A stretch of 64,000 nucleotides of DNA from Enterococcus wangshanyuanii (GCF_002197645.1 NZ_CP021874.1:806001-870000), one strand, 5' to 3'. Numbered from the stretch's first letter, positions 8,143-17,390 are shown. Program-made: numbers and translations. The notes: generated by a model not told the origin, from the letters alone.

Positions 8143-8844
8143 ATGAATAAACCAACGGTGCTATACATTATCCGCCACGGAAAAACCATGTTCAACACAA
8201 TCGGTCGAACACAAGGATGGTCAGACACTCCTTTGACAAAAGAAGGGGAAAAGGTGATCCATTCTTTAGGTATTGGTTTAAAAGAAATCCCTTTTAAGGA
8301 AGCCTATTCTAGTGATAGTGGCCGAGCAATGCAAACTGCCCGTATTATTTTACAAGAACATACACAGGGAGCCACAATTCCTTATGCGACAGATAGTCGG
8401 ATTCGGGAATGGTGTTTTGGTTCTCTAGACGGCGGCTATGATGGTGAATTATGGGGAGTTGTTCCGCGAATATTAGCGTTTAAAAATTATGAAGACATGA
8501 TGACGAATCGGATCAGCTATAAAGACTTAGCCGAGGCGATTATCGCAGCAGATACAGCTGATTGGGCAGAACCTTACGAAAAAATCAAAGAACGTGTTTG
8601 GAACGGCTTTGAAGATATTGCGCATAGAAGAGAAAAAGATGGCGGCGGTAACGTCATGATCGTTTCTCACGGCTTGACGATCTCATTCTTGCTGTCGTTG
8701 ATCGATTCCAGTTTACCAATGCAGATTGGTCTAGAAAATGGCAGTGTGACTAAATTGATTTATGAAAATGGCCGATTTACGATCGACACTGTCAATGACG
8801 TCCATTACATCGAAGATGGCCAAAAACAGTCGTCGAACAACTAA
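8143..8844 (+). CDS. Histidine phosphatase superfamily (phosphoglycerate mutase-like) protein
   Basis: This 233-residue protein has the phosphoacceptor motif IIRHGKTMFN, with Arg11-His12-Gly13. The second catalytic His lies in VMIVSHGLTISF near the C-terminus. YSSDSGRAMQTA is a conserved phosphate-contact segment. Such proteins are usually broad phosphatases rather than glycolytic mutases. The AGGAGG at 8130 supports the start. It is cotranscribed with the MBL hydrolase and is followed by an intergenic repeat and a bidirectional terminator. Confidence 0.82.
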   Translation: MNKPTVLYIIRHGKTMFNTIGRTQGWSDTPLTKEGEKVIHSLGIGLKEIPFKEAYSSDSGRAMQTARIILQEHTQGATIPYATDSRIREWCFGSLDGGYDGELWGVVPRILAFKNYEDMMTNRISYKDLAEAIIAADTADWAEPYEKIKERVWNGFEDIAHRREKDGGGNVMIVSHGLTISFLLSLIDSSLPMQIGLENGSVTKLIYENGRFTIDTVNDVHYIEDGQKQSSNN

Positions 8845-8862
8845 AAGAGGCTGAGACAGAAG

Positions 8863-8943
8863 CCTTCAAATCTTAGTGCTTTAGCACTTAGAATTTGATG
8901 TGATCGAAGCGGAGTAGTTACTTCTACTTCCACCGTTTATTCG
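8863..8943 (+). repeat. Dispersed intergenic repeat, copy 1
   Basis: This element of about 81 bases runs from CCTTCAAATCTTAGTGC to CCGTTTATTCG. It has a closely similar copy in inverse orientation at 17396-17480. The two share GCTTTAGCACTTAGAATT and GATGTGATCGAAGCG almost without change. It lies between a stop codon and a terminator. No coding frame is evident. Confidence 0.8.
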
Positions 8944-8947
8944 TTTT

Positions 8948-8994
8948 AAAAAGGACTAGGTCGTAACTCGTAGAGTTATGTCCCAGTCCTTTTT
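8948..8994. terminator. Bidirectional terminator between convergent genes
   Basis: The outer arms AAAAAGGACT and AGTCCTTTTT enclose an inner hairpin, TAACTC-GTA-GAGTTA. It serves the phosphatase gene on the plus strand and murR on the minus strand. Confidence 0.88.
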
Positions 8995-8999
8995 AACGA

Positions 9000-9857
9000 T
9001 CAAACTTTATACCCTTTCAAAATCTCAACTGCTCCTCTAGAATGCTGAATTTTTTCTAGCGTTTTATCATAATTCTTCGCTCCATAAGCAAAGAACAGCA
9101 CATCCACGACATAGAGCTGTGCAGTCAATGACACTGTAGCAGCACTTCTCAAAGGCGCTTCTTCTCCTTTAGGTGTCAGTAGTAGAATGTCGCTTTTTTG
9201 TGCTAAATCGGATTCACGATCTGCTGTCAAAGCAACAACTGGTAGTTCCTTTTCAATCGCTAATTCTGCCAATGCATTGGTTTCAGGATTTGTTCCAGAA
9301 TTTGAGATCCCAATAAATAACCCCTTCAATTGATTAGTACCTAAAGCGGAGGCAAATAAATGTAGATCCATCGTAAAGAAAACACTTAAACCAAGCCGTG
9401 TAAATTTTTGATAGATGTCTTGAGCAACTAGTGAAGAGGCTCCTAATCCATAAACAAAAATGATTTCTGCTTCCTCAACAGCACGGACTGCCTGATCAAC
9501 TGCCTCAACTTCTAAATGTTCGTTGGTTCGTTCTAAAACATGGACTAAACGATGCTGTAGTTTTTCTTTTATGGCTGCTGTCGTTTCTCCATTTTCAACT
9601 TCTGTATACATCTGTGTATCAACTGCGCCAAGATTAGCTGATAGTTGCAGTTTTAAATCTGTAAAGCCGTTGACTTCAATCGAACGACAAAAACGAATGA
9701 TCGCTGCGGGACTTGAGCCGGATTTTTTTGCCAATTCCTGTGCGCTTAAACTGATAACTTCATTTGTATGATTTAAAATGTATTCAGCAACTTTTTGTTC
9801 AGAACCAGGTAGTGTTTTCAAATGATCCTGAATGGTTAAAATAATGTTTTGCTGCAT
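9000..9857 (-). CDS. murR: MurR/RpiR-family regulator of MurNAc catabolism
   Basis: This 285-residue regulator has an N-terminal RpiR helix-turn-helix (about 1-77, with SAQELAKKSGSSPAAIIRF). A C-terminal SIS sugar-phosphate-binding domain begins around FVYGLGASSLVAQD. Members at mur loci sense MurNAc 6-phosphate. The start at 9857 is chosen because GAAGAAGGGG precedes that ATG; a longer in-frame start at 9896 has a weaker site. It lies downstream of murP behind a terminator, with an extended -10 (TGTTATACT) of its own. Its role here is inferred from family and context. Confidence 0.85.
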   Translation of the reverse strand: MQQNIILTIQDHLKTLPGSEQKVAEYILNHTNEVISLSAQELAKKSGSSPAAIIRFCRSIEVNGFTDLKLQLSANLGAVDTQMYTEVENGETTAAIKEKLQHRLVHVLERTNEHLEVEAVDQAVRAVEEAEIIFVYGLGASSLVAQDIYQKFTRLGLSVFFTMDLHLFASALGTNQLKGLFIGISNSGTNPETNALAELAIEKELPVVALTADRESDLAQKSDILLLTPKGEEAPLRSAATVSLTAQLYVVDVLFFAYGAKNYDKTLEKIQHSRGAVEILKGYKV

Positions 9858-9989
9858 GATATTCGTCCCCTTCTTCCTTACCGCTCTTTTTATCAAGAAC
9901 GACCTGACGATCCACTTCTACACAAAAATAGTATAACAGAAAAGAACCGCATCTGCTTATTAAGCCTAAAACGTAGGAATAATTCTTTC

Positions 9990-10050
9990 AAATAAAAAAT
10001 CAACTGTTTATAGATAGCTTCTCATGCTAACGATAAAACAGTTGATTTTT
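9990..10050 (-). terminator. Terminator after murP
   Basis: The 14-base arms AAAATCAACTGTTT (9996-10009) and AAACAGTTGATTTT (10036-10049) are fully complementary and are followed by T residues on the minus strand. Confidence 0.85.
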
Positions 10051-10078
10051 ATACAATCGAACTCGCTGATCGACTGCT

Positions 10079-11515
10079 TTACTTTTTATCTTGTAAATCT
10101 TTTGGTATTCCAAAAAAGAATGTTGCAACAAAGCCACCTGCATACGCAGCAAGTAACCCTAAAACATAGGCAAGCCATTGGTTATTAGCGATCAGCGGAA
10201 TCAAAGCCACTCCACTTGGACCAATCGCAATTGCACCAACATTGCCAAATGCGCCAATTACCGCACCACCAAGACCGCCACCAACACAAGCTGTGATAAA
10301 CGGACGACCTAAAGGTAAAGTAACTCCATAAATCAATGGCTCACCAATCCCTAAAATCCCAACGGGCAATGCGCCTTTGATCATCTCAACTAACTGTGTA
10401 TCTTTTTTACAACGAATCCACAATGCTAATGCAGCACCAACCTGACCTGCTCCTGCCATAGCTAAAATCGGCAATAATAATGTCATTCCTGTTTGAGCGA
10501 TCATTTCAATATGGATCGGTGTCAAGATTTGATGTAGTCCAAACATAACCATCGGTAAGAATGTAGCACCTAAAGTGAAGCCAGCTAGTATTCCACCTTT
10601 TTCCAATACAACATTGATCACACCAACTAAACTATTAGAAATCAAACCAGCAACTGGCATGATCAAAAAGATCGTCACTAAGCCGATCACAAGTAAAGAA
10701 ACAGTCGGTGTAATAATGATATCGATAGAATCTGGGATAATTTTATGCAATTGTTTCTCAACTAGAGAAAGTAACCAAACTGCAAAAATGACTCCAATGA
10801 TTCCACCTTGTCCAGCAGACAGAGTACCGCCATTTAAAATATTCGGCAGAGGTGCCTCAGGATTCATTCCTGTCAGCATTGTTACCGCACCGATCACGCC
10901 ACCAAGAGCTGGTGTTGCGCCAAATTCGCTAGCACTATTGATTCCTGTATAAATCGCTAAATAAGCAAAAATCCCATTTTTGATAATATTCAACACGTCG
11001 ATATATTGCTGCCAAGAGTCGCCAATGGTTCCTGCAACTAGCAAATTAGATAGAACTGCTGCAATCCCGCCAATGATACCAGCTCCAACAAATGCAGGAA
11101 TCATTGGAACAAAAATATTAGAGATGGATTTCAATACGTTTTTAAATCCTGAACTATTCTTATTTCTCTCTTTTTGAGCTGCCTTTACTTCTGCTGCTTT
11201 TTCTTCTACTAGCTGCTTTCCTGAAACTTTATTTGGGAATGGTTCACCAAGTTTCACGCCTGCCATATCGACCATTTCCTGAGCAACTTTATTTACGGTA
11301 CCTGGACCAATGACAACTTGCAACGTATCATCTTCCACAACGCCCATGACACCCTCGATGTTTTTCAATTCTTCAAGATTTACTTGATCATAATCGCGAA
11401 TATCCATTCGAACTCTTGTCATACAATGACGCAATTTCAAGACATTTCCCTGTCCGCCAACTTCTTCATAAATTTCCCTAGCCAAACGTTTTACTTTATC
11501 TTCTGACACAGTCAT
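10079..11515 (-). CDS. murP: PTS EIIBC transporter for N-acetylmuramic acid
   Basis: This 478-residue phosphotransferase permease has an N-terminal EIIB domain whose phosphorylated Cys31 lies in [14 protein letters not shown] linker of about 45 residues leads to a membrane EIIC domain with about ten helices, including [18 protein letters not shown]. It has no EIIA domain, as in E. coli and S. aureus MurP, so it needs an external EIIA of the glucose type. Such a gene lies nearby at 13656. The gene sits 17 bases after murQ. The sugar would enter as MurNAc 6-phosphate, possibly as the MurNAc-GlcNAc disaccharide. Confidence 0.9.
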   Translation of the reverse strand: MTVSEDKVKRLAREIYEEVGGQGNVLKLRHCMTRVRMDIRDYDQVNLEELKNIEGVMGVVEDDTLQVVIGPGTVNKVAQEMVDMAGVKLGEPFPNKVSGKQLVEEKAAEVKAAQKERNKNSSGFKNVLKSISNIFVPMIPAFVGAGIIGGIAAVLSNLLVAGTIGDSWQQYIDVLNIIKNGIFAYLAIYTGINSASEFGATPALGGVIGAVTMLTGMNPEAPLPNILNGGTLSAGQGGIIGVIFAVWLLSLVEKQLHKIIPDSIDIIITPTVSLLVIGLVTIFLIMPVAGLISNSLVGVINVVLEKGGILAGFTLGATFLPMVMFGLHQILTPIHIEMIAQTGMTLLLPILAMAGAGQVGAALALWIRCKKDTQLVEMIKGALPVGILGIGEPLIYGVTLPLGRPFITACVGGGLGGAVIGAFGNVGAIAIGPSGVALIPLIANNQWLAYVLGLLAAYAGGFVATFFFGIPKDLQDKK

Positions 11516-11532
11516 TTCCCCCTTTGTTTTCC

Positions 11533-12420
11533 TTAAATTGTATTTTTTATAAAATGATTGCCTTTAATCAATTTTGCTTCTGCTTCTGTTTTTGAGGAGT
11601 TTGTCAAAAGCATCACGATAGCCAATTTGACATTCTCCTCTGCTTTGACAAAGTATTCCGCAGCTGTTTGGTAGTCACAACTTGTCGCTTCCATAATAAT
11701 GCGTTTCGAGCGTTCCACTAATTTTTCATTTGTTGGTTTTACATCGACCATTAAGTTATTGTAAACTTTACCGATCCCGATCATTGAGACTGTTGATAAC
11801 ATGTTTAAAATCAATTTCTGCGCCGTTCCGGATTTCAGACGAGTCGATCCTGTTAAAAATTCAGGTCCTGCATCTACTTCGATTGGAAAATCCGCATAAC
11901 GGCTGATTTCAGCATTTTTATTGCAGGAAACTGAAGCTGTTTTTGCACCCACCGAAGCTGCATACTCCAATCCTCCGATCACATAAGGTGTACGTCCGCT
12001 GGCTGCGATTCCAACTACGATATCATTATCTGCTAACTGAATCTCAACCAAATCCGCTTGTCCAAACTCTTTTGAATCTTCTGCACCTTCCACTGCGATC
12101 GTCATTGCCTTTTGCCCACCAGCAATCAATCCTTGCACCATCTCAGGCTCAACGCCAAACGTCGGTACACATTCTGCTGCATCCAGCACACCCAAGCGAC
12201 CACTAGTGCCTGCGCCCATATAGATCAAACGGCCACCTTTTTTAAACGCATTGATGATTGCATGAACAGCAGGCTCGATTTGCGGCAGTGCTTCACTTAC
12301 CGCAGCAGCTACCTTCTGATCTTCTTGGTTCATTTTTACCAACGCTTCTTCTACAGTCATTTCATCTAAATTCATCGTTTCTTGGTTTCTACGTTCTGTT
12401 GTTAATTTTTCTAAATCCAT
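11533..12420 (-). CDS. murQ: N-acetylmuramic acid 6-phosphate etherase
   Basis: This 295-residue SIS-domain lyase cleaves the D-lactyl ether of MurNAc 6-phosphate, giving GlcNAc 6-phosphate and lactate. The segment [18 protein letters not shown] binds the sugar phosphate, and the Glu in [10 protein letters not shown] is a family catalytic position. A second conserved acidic segment is VEGAEDS. The start at 12420 (MDLEKL) is chosen because AAGGGACG precedes it and the preceding gene stops at 12422. The short gaps on both sides show it is the middle gene of mupG-murQ-murP. Confidence 0.95.
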   Translation of the reverse strand: MDLEKLTTERRNQETMNLDEMTVEEALVKMNQEDQKVAAAVSEALPQIEPAVHAIINAFKKGGRLIYMGAGTSGRLGVLDAAECVPTFGVEPEMVQGLIAGGQKAMTIAVEGAEDSKEFGQADLVEIQLADNDIVVGIAASGRTPYVIGGLEYAASVGAKTASVSCNKNAEISRYADFPIEVDAGPEFLTGSTRLKSGTAQKLILNMLSTVSMIGIGKVYNNLMVDVKPTNEKLVERSKRIIMEATSCDYQTAAEYFVKAEENVKLAIVMLLTNSSKTEAEAKLIKGNHFIKNTI

Positions 12421-12421
12421 C

Positions 12422-13492
12422 TTATAACGTCCCTTCATTGATCAGTTTAAATTTACTACCAGCATTGATACATTTTAATAATGCCTGGTCTTCAGTGACT
12501 ATTTGTGCGACCACATTGACTTTTTCATCTGCTGGCAAATCTTTTTTAGTTACTTGAATCTCTCCCATATAGCGACCGTAACTTGAATTATCAATAGTCA
12601 CGCTTCCTAATGTACGTATGATTAATTTTTCTGCTTCGATTGTGGGAATTTTCTTAAAACGAGCATCTGCACTGCGGATCACATCTCTTGCGTCATCTTG
12701 CCGATTCACATGAGTTCCTAAAATCATTGAATAGTAGCGACTGCCAAGATCATTAGCTTCCAAAACTAACTCATCTTGTTCCAGATATAGCGCCAATTGT
12801 CGCATCGTGCGCTTAGAAATCATTGGATCACCAATATAAACACCGTCAACAGCAAATCGCTCTTTCAGTTCGATCATCGCTGCTAAAGGATGTTCATAAC
12901 GATGCCTTTCCAAGGTAGGCAGCCCTTGGAATAAAGGTCCCCGCAATCTATCGTCACCGGGGACAAAAGCAAAAACTTTGAAGCCCGACTCTTTCAGCCA
13001 CTGATTTTTTTGGGAGAAAGATGAACTTCCTAAACCTGTTTCTGGTCTAGGATAATAATTGTGCCAAGCTTCAAAATTAGAAAAATCAGCTTTATAATGT
13101 TTGAGCTCTTTGACATCATTTGACGTAATCGTGCTGGCATTCAGACCAACATTCATCACTTGCGACACCTGAGCAATTTTTTGATTAGAGATCGCATAAT
13201 CCATACGCAATCCTGTCACACCTATCGCAGTGATTTCTTCTAAACTTTCAAAAGAAAAGCCCGCTCGGTTTAATGCTTCACCTGAGATATCGACCATGAG
13301 CTTCATTTCATTTTTGGAAGCAATCTCACCTAACTCTTTTAGTCGTTGTGCGTACAATTCGCTGTTTTCTTCTGGAATATGCAAAGAAGTAAATATTCCT
13401 TTCACTCCAACATGACTCATTTCTTGTATATACGTTCGAATCTCTTCTGTTAGATCTTCTCCAAGAAAAACTGAAATTCCATACATTTTCAT
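12422..13492 (-). CDS. mupG: 6-phospho-N-acetylmuramidase (MupG, DUF871 family)
   Basis: This 356-residue protein matches the MupG/DUF871 family, a TIM barrel (about 1-240, with a conserved YIGDPMIS segment) followed by a small C-terminal beta domain. In S. aureus MupG cleaves MurNAc 6-phosphate-GlcNAc after PTS uptake, in an operon ordered mupG-murQ-murP-murR. The same order is present here, which makes the assignment firm. GAGAGGAGCGG precedes the ATG. The gene has a promoter overlapping a palindrome likely to be the MurR operator. Confidence 0.9.
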   Translation of the reverse strand: MKMYGISVFLGEDLTEEIRTYIQEMSHVGVKGIFTSLHIPEENSELYAQRLKELGEIASKNEMKLMVDISGEALNRAGFSFESLEEITAIGVTGLRMDYAISNQKIAQVSQVMNVGLNASTITSNDVKELKHYKADFSNFEAWHNYYPRPETGLGSSSFSQKNQWLKESGFKVFAFVPGDDRLRGPLFQGLPTLERHRYEHPLAAMIELKERFAVDGVYIGDPMISKRTMRQLALYLEQDELVLEANDLGSRYYSMILGTHVNRQDDARDVIRSADARFKKIPTIEAEKLIIRTLGSVTIDNSSYGRYMGEIQVTKKDLPADEKVNVVAQIVTEDQALLKCINAGSKFKLINEGTL

Positions 13493-13515
13493 CCGCTCCT
13501 CTCTAACACGCTTTC

Positions 13516-13544
13516 ATTATAATTGTTTTGAAATAATATTTCAA
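13516..13544 (-). promoter_or_regulatory. mupG-murQ-murP promoter with palindromic operator
   Basis: On the minus strand, a perfect TTGAAA (13539-13544) and a perfect TATAAT (13516-13521) are 17 bases apart. The palindrome TTGAAAT-N3-ATTTCAA at 13528-13544 covers the -35 box. It is a strong candidate operator for the RpiR-type MurR. That MurR is the binder is inferred. Confidence 0.72.
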
Positions 13545-13595
13545 GTTAAAGATTAAATTTATTTTATATCCGGAATTTTTTTTCAAAAAGCCGAC

Positions 13596-13635
13596 AAAAA
13601 AGGAACAAACAACGGTCAATTGCTTGTTCCTTTTT
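13596..13635 (-). terminator. Terminator after the EIIA gene
   Basis: The arms AAAAAGGAACAA (13597-13608) and TTGTTCCTTTTT (13624-13635) are complementary. The hairpin separates the EIIA gene from the mupG promoter, so these are two transcription units. Confidence 0.85.
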
Positions 13636-13655
13636 ATAAAATAATATTTCACTCT

Positions 13656-14147
13656 TTAGGCTTTCGCACTACCTACGACATCTCCAGCGGTGACCTCACC
13701 TGTTTTCGTTAGTTCAAACTGTTTCACAGCATCCATATTAGTAATAACGACTACCATATCTGTTGCTTTACCAGCTGAAACGATCTTTGCTAGATCAACT
13801 GTTGCAATCAATGTTCCTGGAGCAACCTTTGTTCCTTCAGTTACTTTGATCGTAAACGGTGCACCATTTAATTCTACTGTGTCGATCCCCATATGGAGTA
13901 AAACTTCCAGACCGTTAGCCATTTTCATACCAACTGCATGCTTCGTTTGAAATACGCTCAAAATTTTCCCTTCGATCGGCGCATAAATTTCTCCAGATTC
14001 CGGCAGAACTGCGAATCCATCACCCATCATTTTTTGTGAAAATACAGGATCATTCACTTCAGTAATCGGAATTACTTTTCCTGTTGCTACAGCGTATAGC
14101 GTTTCATTTACTTGTACTGGTTCTTTCTTTTTAAAAAATCCAAACAT
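13656..14147 (-). CDS. PTS sugar EIIA component, glucose (Crr) type
   Basis: This 163-residue phosphocarrier accepts phosphate from HPr. The two conserved histidines are His70 (VFQTKHAVGM) and the phospho-acceptor His85 (EVLLHMGIDTVELNG). The start at 14147 (MFGFFKKKEP) is chosen because GGGAGG lies about ten bases upstream. It is a stand-alone EIIA, and MurP lacks one, so this protein very probably phosphorylates MurP. It has its own promoter, however, and may serve other PTS permeases. Confidence 0.9.
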   Translation of the reverse strand: MFGFFKKKEPVQVNETLYAVATGKVIPITEVNDPVFSQKMMGDGFAVLPESGEIYAPIEGKILSVFQTKHAVGMKMANGLEVLLHMGIDTVELNGAPFTIKVTEGTKVAPGTLIATVDLAKIVSAGKATDMVVVITNMDAVKQFELTKTGEVTAGDVVGSAKA

Positions 14148-14179
14148 TATCTTTTTTCCTCCCATTTGTGAATAGTAAT

Positions 14180-14208
14180 AGTATAGAAAATTCTTAAAGT
14201 AAATACAA
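14180..14208 (-). promoter_or_regulatory. Promoter of the EIIA gene
   Basis: On the minus strand, TTGTAT (14203-14208) and TATACT (14180-14185) are separated by 17 bases. No copy of the mupG palindrome is seen here, so regulation may differ. Confidence 0.6.
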
Positions 14209-14256
14209 CTATCAATCGTTGGATTCTAATTTTTTCTTACATCACATAATTGTTAG

Positions 14257-14285
14257 TTGGTTTTTTTCTTACGAAAAGGTATACT
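14257..14285 (+). promoter_or_regulatory. uppP promoter
   Basis: TTGGTT (14257-14262) and TATACT (14280-14285) are separated by 17 bases, 42 bases upstream of the uppP start. Confidence 0.55.
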
Positions 14286-14326
14286 ATTAGTGATTTTATT
14301 ATTTTTACATTGAAAGGATTGAACCT

Positions 14327-15157
14327 ATGCTTTTATCAAATTTATGGAAAGCAATTATTTTAGGGATCATTGAGGGAGTTACCGAGTGGCTGCCGATCAG
14401 TAGTACCGGTCACCTAATTCTAGTGGATGAATTTATTAAGATGAATCTTAGCGCTGATTTTATGGAAATGTTCAATGTCGTGATCCAGCTAGGAGCGATC
14501 ATGGCCGTTGTCGTTCTTTATTTTCATAAGTTAAACCCCTTCTCTCCTCAAAAAAATGAGAATGAAAAGAGAGATACTTGGATTTTATGGTCAAAAGTCC
14601 TGGTGGCTACTGTACCAGCTGGAATCATTGGTATTTTACTGGATGATTGGTTAGAAGCGAAATTCCACAATTTCTTTACGGTTTCTCTAATGTTGATCAT
14701 ATATGGTGTTGCTTTCATCATTATTGAAAAAAGAAATAAAACACGTAAACCAAAATGTAGTGATTTGAACAATTTCACATACAAAGCAGCAGCAATTGTT
14801 GGATTTTTCCAAGTATTGTCGTTGATTCCTGGAACTTCGCGCTCAGGTGCAACTATTTTAGGTGCGATTCTGATTGGTGCTTCACGGTTCGTTGCTACAG
14901 AGTTCTCATTTTTCCTTGGAATTCCTGTCATGTTTGGCGCTAGTTTCTTGAAAATCGTGAAGTTCATTGCAAAAGGCAATTCATTCGGCTTTAATGAAAT
15001 ACTTGTTTTATTAACTGGTTCCATCGTTGCCTTCGTCGTTTCGATCATTGTGATCAAGTTCTTATTGAACTACTTGAAACGCAACGACTTCACCGCTTTC
15101 GGTTGGTACCGAATTATTTTAGGTGTCCTGCTTATTAGTTACTGGTTATTTTCTTGA
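14327..15157 (+). CDS. uppP: Undecaprenyl-diphosphatase (bacitracin resistance protein)
   Basis: This 276-residue membrane enzyme of the BacA/UppP family dephosphorylates undecaprenyl diphosphate, recycling the lipid carrier for peptidoglycan and other wall polymers. The two family motifs are present: [14 protein letters not shown] (residues 16-29) and [10 protein letters not shown] in the middle. About eight membrane helices are predicted. It is a single-gene unit with its own promoter and terminator. Its neighbour on the other side is a MurNAc recycling locus, so several wall-turnover functions lie together. Confidence 0.96.
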   Translation: MLLSNLWKAIILGIIEGVTEWLPISSTGHLILVDEFIKMNLSADFMEMFNVVIQLGAIMAVVVLYFHKLNPFSPQKNENEKRDTWILWSKVLVATVPAGIIGILLDDWLEAKFHNFFTVSLMLIIYGVAFIIIEKRNKTRKPKCSDLNNFTYKAAAIVGFFQVLSLIPGTSRSGATILGAILIGASRFVATEFSFFLGIPVMFGASFLKIVKFIAKGNSFGFNEILVLLTGSIVAFVVSIIVIKFLLNYLKRNDFTAFGWYRIILGVLLISYWLFS

Positions 15158-15171
15158 TTATTTGAGATTGT

Positions 15172-15218
15172 AAAGAGCTATGATATGACTCTAAAGAGTC
15201 TATCACAGCTCTTTTTTT
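15172..15218 (+). terminator. Terminator after uppP
   Basis: The outer arms AAAGAGCT and AGCTCTTT enclose nested pairing (TGATA with TATCA, GACTCT with AGAGTC). A run of seven T residues follows. Confidence 0.9.
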
Positions 15219-15229
15219 GTTACTCAAAA

Positions 15230-15244
15230 TGATAATGATTATCA
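15230..15244. promoter_or_regulatory. Fur box 1
   Basis: TGATAATGATTATCA is a perfect 7-1-7 inverted repeat, the core recognised by Fur-family regulators in Bacilli. It lies 152 bases upstream of the metal ATPase start. Confidence 0.75.
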
Positions 15245-15310
15245 ATCTTAATTAGAATAAATATATTTTAAAAAAACCAAAAACACTCCATTTAAATGGA
15301 TTTTTTTAAA

Positions 15311-15325
15311 TGATAATCACTATCA
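15311..15325. promoter_or_regulatory. Fur box 2
   Basis: TGATAATCACTATCA is a 7-1-7 repeat with one mismatch. It lies upstream of an extended -10 (TGTTATGCT near 15368-15376) of the ATPase gene. Together with box 1 it points to iron-responsive control. PerR or Zur boxes are similar, so the exact Fur-family member is inferred. Confidence 0.7.
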
Positions 15326-15395
15326 TTCTCATTTAGAATATTTCATTATCAATTAGAATTTATTTATGTTATGCTCTTATTGAGGAGTGATAAGT

Positions 15396-17330
15396 ATGAA
15401 ACTTTCAAAAGAAAAAAAAGCAATTCTATCTACTATTTTATGTTTGGTTTTTATGATTGCAGGGTTTGTGTTAGAAAAATCTGGTGTTACTTTTTATCCG
15501 ATCATTTTTATTTTAGCAATTGTTTTCGGCGGTTTTAAACAAACAAAAGAAGGGTTGATCAATACTTTTGAAGACAAACATTTGAATGTTGATCTATTGA
15601 TGGCTTTGGCTGCTATTGGCGCTTGTATTATTGGCAATTGGTTTGAAGGAGCAATGCTGACATTTATTTTTTGTCTTAGCGGTGCCCTTGAGGAATACAC
15701 TACAAACAAAAGTAAAAAAGAGATTGCTAGTTTGATGAATTTACAGCCAGAAACAGCATTACTATTTACGAATGGAAAAACGATGGAAGTCCCTGTTGAT
15801 ACGCTAAAAATTGGCGATACTTTACTTGTCCCAAAAGGTTCAAGCATTCCTATTGATGGTCAGATGGCTGCTGGAACAACTACCATAGACGAAGCAGCGA
15901 TTACGGGAGAGTCTGTCCCTGTTGAAAAAAGTTCCTCAGACTTACTATTCGGAGGAACGATCAATCTTGGTGAAGCATTCACGATGACTGTTACAAAAAA
16001 TAGTGAAGATACCCTATTTGCTAAAATCATTCGATTAGTCGACGAAGCACAAAATACTCCGTCTCAAACGGCAAGTTTCATTGAAAAATTGGAAAACACC
16101 TATGTAAAAATTGTCTTGATCACCATTCCTTTAATGATTCTGATCCCTTATTTCTTTTTAGATTGGTCTTGGAATGAAAGCTTTTACCGCGGAATGGTCT
16201 TACTTGTTGTCGCTTCACCTTGCGCATTAGTCGCTTCCGCAACTCCTGCTACCTTGGCTGCTATCTCAAATGGTGCTAGGAACGGAGTCTTATTCAAAGG
16301 CGGAGTCTATTTAGAGAACTTAGCAGCACTTAAAGCAATTGCTTTTGACAAAACCGGAACCCTGACAGAAGGTAAGCCGATTGTAACAGATGCTGTATTT
16401 CTTAGTGACAAACAAAAAGCAATCGATATTTTAGTTGCGATGGAGCGCCAATCCACCCATCCTCTTGCCCAAGCAGTGATCGATCATTTTGACGAAGAAA
16501 GCGCCACTCATTATAAACATCTTGATGTGAAAAACGTAATAGGTTTTGGAATGGAAACTACAATCAACTCTACAGTTTGGCGATTAGGAAAAATTTCTTT
16601 TGCAGATACCTCTTCAATTGCGCCAGCTATTTTAGAACAAATCGATCAACTACAGGCAGATGGTAAAACAGTCATTTATCTCTTTGAAGGAGAAACGATC
16701 GTTGCTTATCTCGGACTGTTAGATGTTCCAAAACCAGAAGCAAAATCGATCATTACTTATTTTAAACAAGTCGGTGTTCATACAACAATGATCACCGGAG
16801 ACCAAGAAAAAACTGCGGCAGCAGTTGCAAATGAACTAGAAATCGATGAGATTCATGCAAATTGTTTGCCAGAAGATAAAACTATTCTTATTAAACAGCA
16901 AAAAGAACGCTATGGCGTTAATGCAATGGTTGGTGATGGCATCAACGATGCACCTGCACTGGCAAATGCAGCGATTGGTGTTGCCATGGGAGGCGGTACT
17001 GATATTGCAATGGATGTGGCCGATGTTGTTTTGATGCAAAACGATTTAGAGAAATTACAGATGAGTCACTTACTATCTAAAAAACTAAAACGAGTTGTTA
17101 CTCAAAATATTCTTTTTTCAGCCTTTATCATTTTACTTTTAGTTCTTTCAAATTTTTTCCAATTGATCAGCCTTCCATTAGGGGTGATTGGTCATGAAGG
17201 TAGTACAATTTTGGTTATTCTAAATGGTTTGAGATTACTCAAAACGATTCCGATGGAGAAAGTAAAAACAAAATCACAGAGACCTTTTAAACCACTACGT
17301 TCATTTAATCGTAGTGAATCCAGCATTTAA
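15396..17330 (+). CDS. pfeT: P1B-4-type heavy metal ATPase, probable Fe(II) exporter (PfeT/FrvA-like)
   Basis: This 644-residue P-type ATPase lacks an N-terminal metal-binding HMA domain. It has the phosphorylation motif DKTGT at Asp318, the actuator TGES, and GDGINDAPAL in the hinge. The metal site combines SPC in helix 4 (Cys276) with HEGST in helix 6 (His600). That SPC/HEGxT pairing marks the P1B-4 group, which includes B. subtilis PfeT and Listeria FrvA. Both export Fe(II) under Fur-family control. Two Fur-like boxes upstream support iron as substrate over cobalt or zinc. The start at 15396 follows GAGGAGTG. Confidence 0.85.
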   Translation: MKLSKEKKAILSTILCLVFMIAGFVLEKSGVTFYPIIFILAIVFGGFKQTKEGLINTFEDKHLNVDLLMALAAIGACIIGNWFEGAMLTFIFCLSGALEEYTTNKSKKEIASLMNLQPETALLFTNGKTMEVPVDTLKIGDTLLVPKGSSIPIDGQMAAGTTTIDEAAITGESVPVEKSSSDLLFGGTINLGEAFTMTVTKNSEDTLFAKIIRLVDEAQNTPSQTASFIEKLENTYVKIVLITIPLMILIPYFFLDWSWNESFYRGMVLLVVASPCALVASATPATLAAISNGARNGVLFKGGVYLENLAALKAIAFDKTGTLTEGKPIVTDAVFLSDKQKAIDILVAMERQSTHPLAQAVIDHFDEESATHYKHLDVKNVIGFGMETTINSTVWRLGKISFADTSSIAPAILEQIDQLQADGKTVIYLFEGETIVAYLGLLDVPKPEAKSIITYFKQVGVHTTMITGDQEKTAAAVANELEIDEIHANCLPEDKTILIKQQKERYGVNAMVGDGINDAPALANAAIGVAMGGGTDIAMDVADVVLMQNDLEKLQMSHLLSKKLKRVVTQNILFSAFIILLLVLSNFFQLISLPLGVIGHEGSTILVILNGLRLLKTIPMEKVKTKSQRPFKPLRSFNRSESSI

Positions 17331-17347
17331 AAACTAACAAGCAAGAA

Positions 17348-17390
17348 AGAAAGCGGAACAAAACTAAAAATCAGTTTTGTTCCGCTTTCT
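17348..17390 (+). terminator. Long hairpin after the metal ATPase gene
   Basis: Perfectly complementary 18-base arms, AGAAAGCGGAACAAAACT and AGTTTTGTTCCGCTTTCT, surround a seven-base loop. The T run is poor, but the stem is very strong. Confidence 0.75.

Noticed and set aside
8863..8943. Insertion sequence end or transposon remnant
   Set aside because: No transposase fragment, terminal inverted repeats or target duplication is visible around either copy.
14548..15057. A 169-codon open frame antisense to uppP
   Set aside because: It is a shadow of uppP without a ribosome binding site or family resemblance.
15280..15310. CCATTTAAATGG palindrome followed by T as a terminator
   Set aside because: The stem is short and AT-only, and a much better uppP terminator lies upstream at 15172-15218.
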